In this document: piece after piece, positions 63,701-64,000 of the stretch
Layout: the number at the start of each line of letters is the position of its first letter
How positions within the stretch are numbered: the stretch's first letter is position 1
DNA from: Meghimatium bilineatum
Taxonomy: Eukaryota; Mollusca; Gastropoda; Stylommatophora; Philomycidae
DNA: 64,000 bases
NCBI GenBank assembly: GCA_034231615.1
Contig: CM067306.1
Location: 30,698,617 to 30,762,616, forward strand
Reading direction: 5' to 3'
Notes under the pieces: generated by a model
Databases searched by the model: none
What the model was told of the DNA's origin: nothing
The model's input: the letters and a program-made list of their open reading frames with translations, nothing else
Position numbers and translations under genes: made by a program

Positions 63701-64000
63701 CTTTCCTAGAATGCTGGTCCCAGAAGTCACACTTTTCAATATATCGATTTCATGTTTTTAATAATTAATATTCCGGTTAATATTTTACATGCAACGAGCA
63801 GTTTTTTGAGTTGGTTTTATTTTTGGAAAGTATTATACAACCTTACATGACCCGATGTACCGGTTTCTGGAACTGGTTTTGTTTTTAAAGATTTAGTAAG
63901 TTTTAAATTGTTTTAACATTTAGTTTTTAAACAGGAAAATAAATAAAAAAACTTCTGACTTTGAAAGTCTGACTGATGACCCATAACAGGTTATGTGTCA
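63700..64000. other. Window end, nothing recognised
   Basis: AT-rich. No coding, no termini. It presumably remains within the next intron of the gene that begins at 52701. Confidence 0.35.

Overview
This window is animal genomic DNA: AT-rich, intron-bearing and very repeat-dense. It fits a lophotrochozoan, most plausibly a gastropod mollusc. That guess rests mainly on a SPIN-type hAT element at 52120-52312. SPIN is known from tetrapods, a triatomine bug and a pond snail. Abundant RTE and RNase-H LINEs with tRNA-derived SINEs fit the guess. The species itself cannot be read from the sequence.

Three host genes are supported. (1) On the + strand, five exons between 1 and 9906 encode the C-terminal six-bladed Kelch propeller of a Kelch-like protein; the upstream BTB/BACK part lies outside the window. 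(2) On the - strand, 25400 down to 20608, two coding exons encode a BRF2-like TFIIIB subunit of 521 residues with three CxxC zinc-ribbon candidates. (3) On the + strand, 52701-61552, two exons start an unrecognised secreted or membrane protein: a signal peptide, an 8.6 kb intron, then a short cysteine-containing exon.

Almost everything else is mobile or tandemly repeated DNA. 1-10 kb: Kelch introns with LINE, SINE and MITE pieces. 10-17 kb: a minisatellite split by a pogo-like transposon and a TTAA-flanked element, then 31-bp and 18-bp arrays, the latter interrupted by a piggyBac-type MITE. 20-25.4 kb: BRF2 with a repeat-filled intron. 25.5-34.7 kb: a 51-bp array with LINE insertions, two RTE tails in inverted orientation, a hAT MITE and GIY-YIG element relics. 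34.9-41.5 kb: an unclassified 1.0-1.4 kb repeat with 106-bp subunits, then LINE-RNaseH and RTE copies. 42.5-43.5 kb: a 44-bp satellite organised as 132-bp trimers. 43.6-47.2 kb: nested LINEs with readable target-site duplications. 50-61 kb: more nested LINE/SINE/hAT/piggyBac relics, mostly inside the intron of gene 3. 61.6-64 kb: a second copy of the unclassified repeat and an RTE fragment.

Labels used below (mine, not database names): L-R1 and L-R2, LINEs with an RNase H domain; RTE, LINEs with APE endonuclease, FADD reverse transcriptase and a TGATGA-like tail; L-M, L-N and L-W, LINE C-terminal fragments; SINE-A/B, AAG-tailed; SINE-C/D/E, tRNA-headed; family E, the unclassified long repeat. 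Boundaries without a stated target-site duplication are approximate. I did not see a convincing new multi-gene system. The value here is in the layered insertions, the SPIN element and the unusual BRF2 N-terminus.
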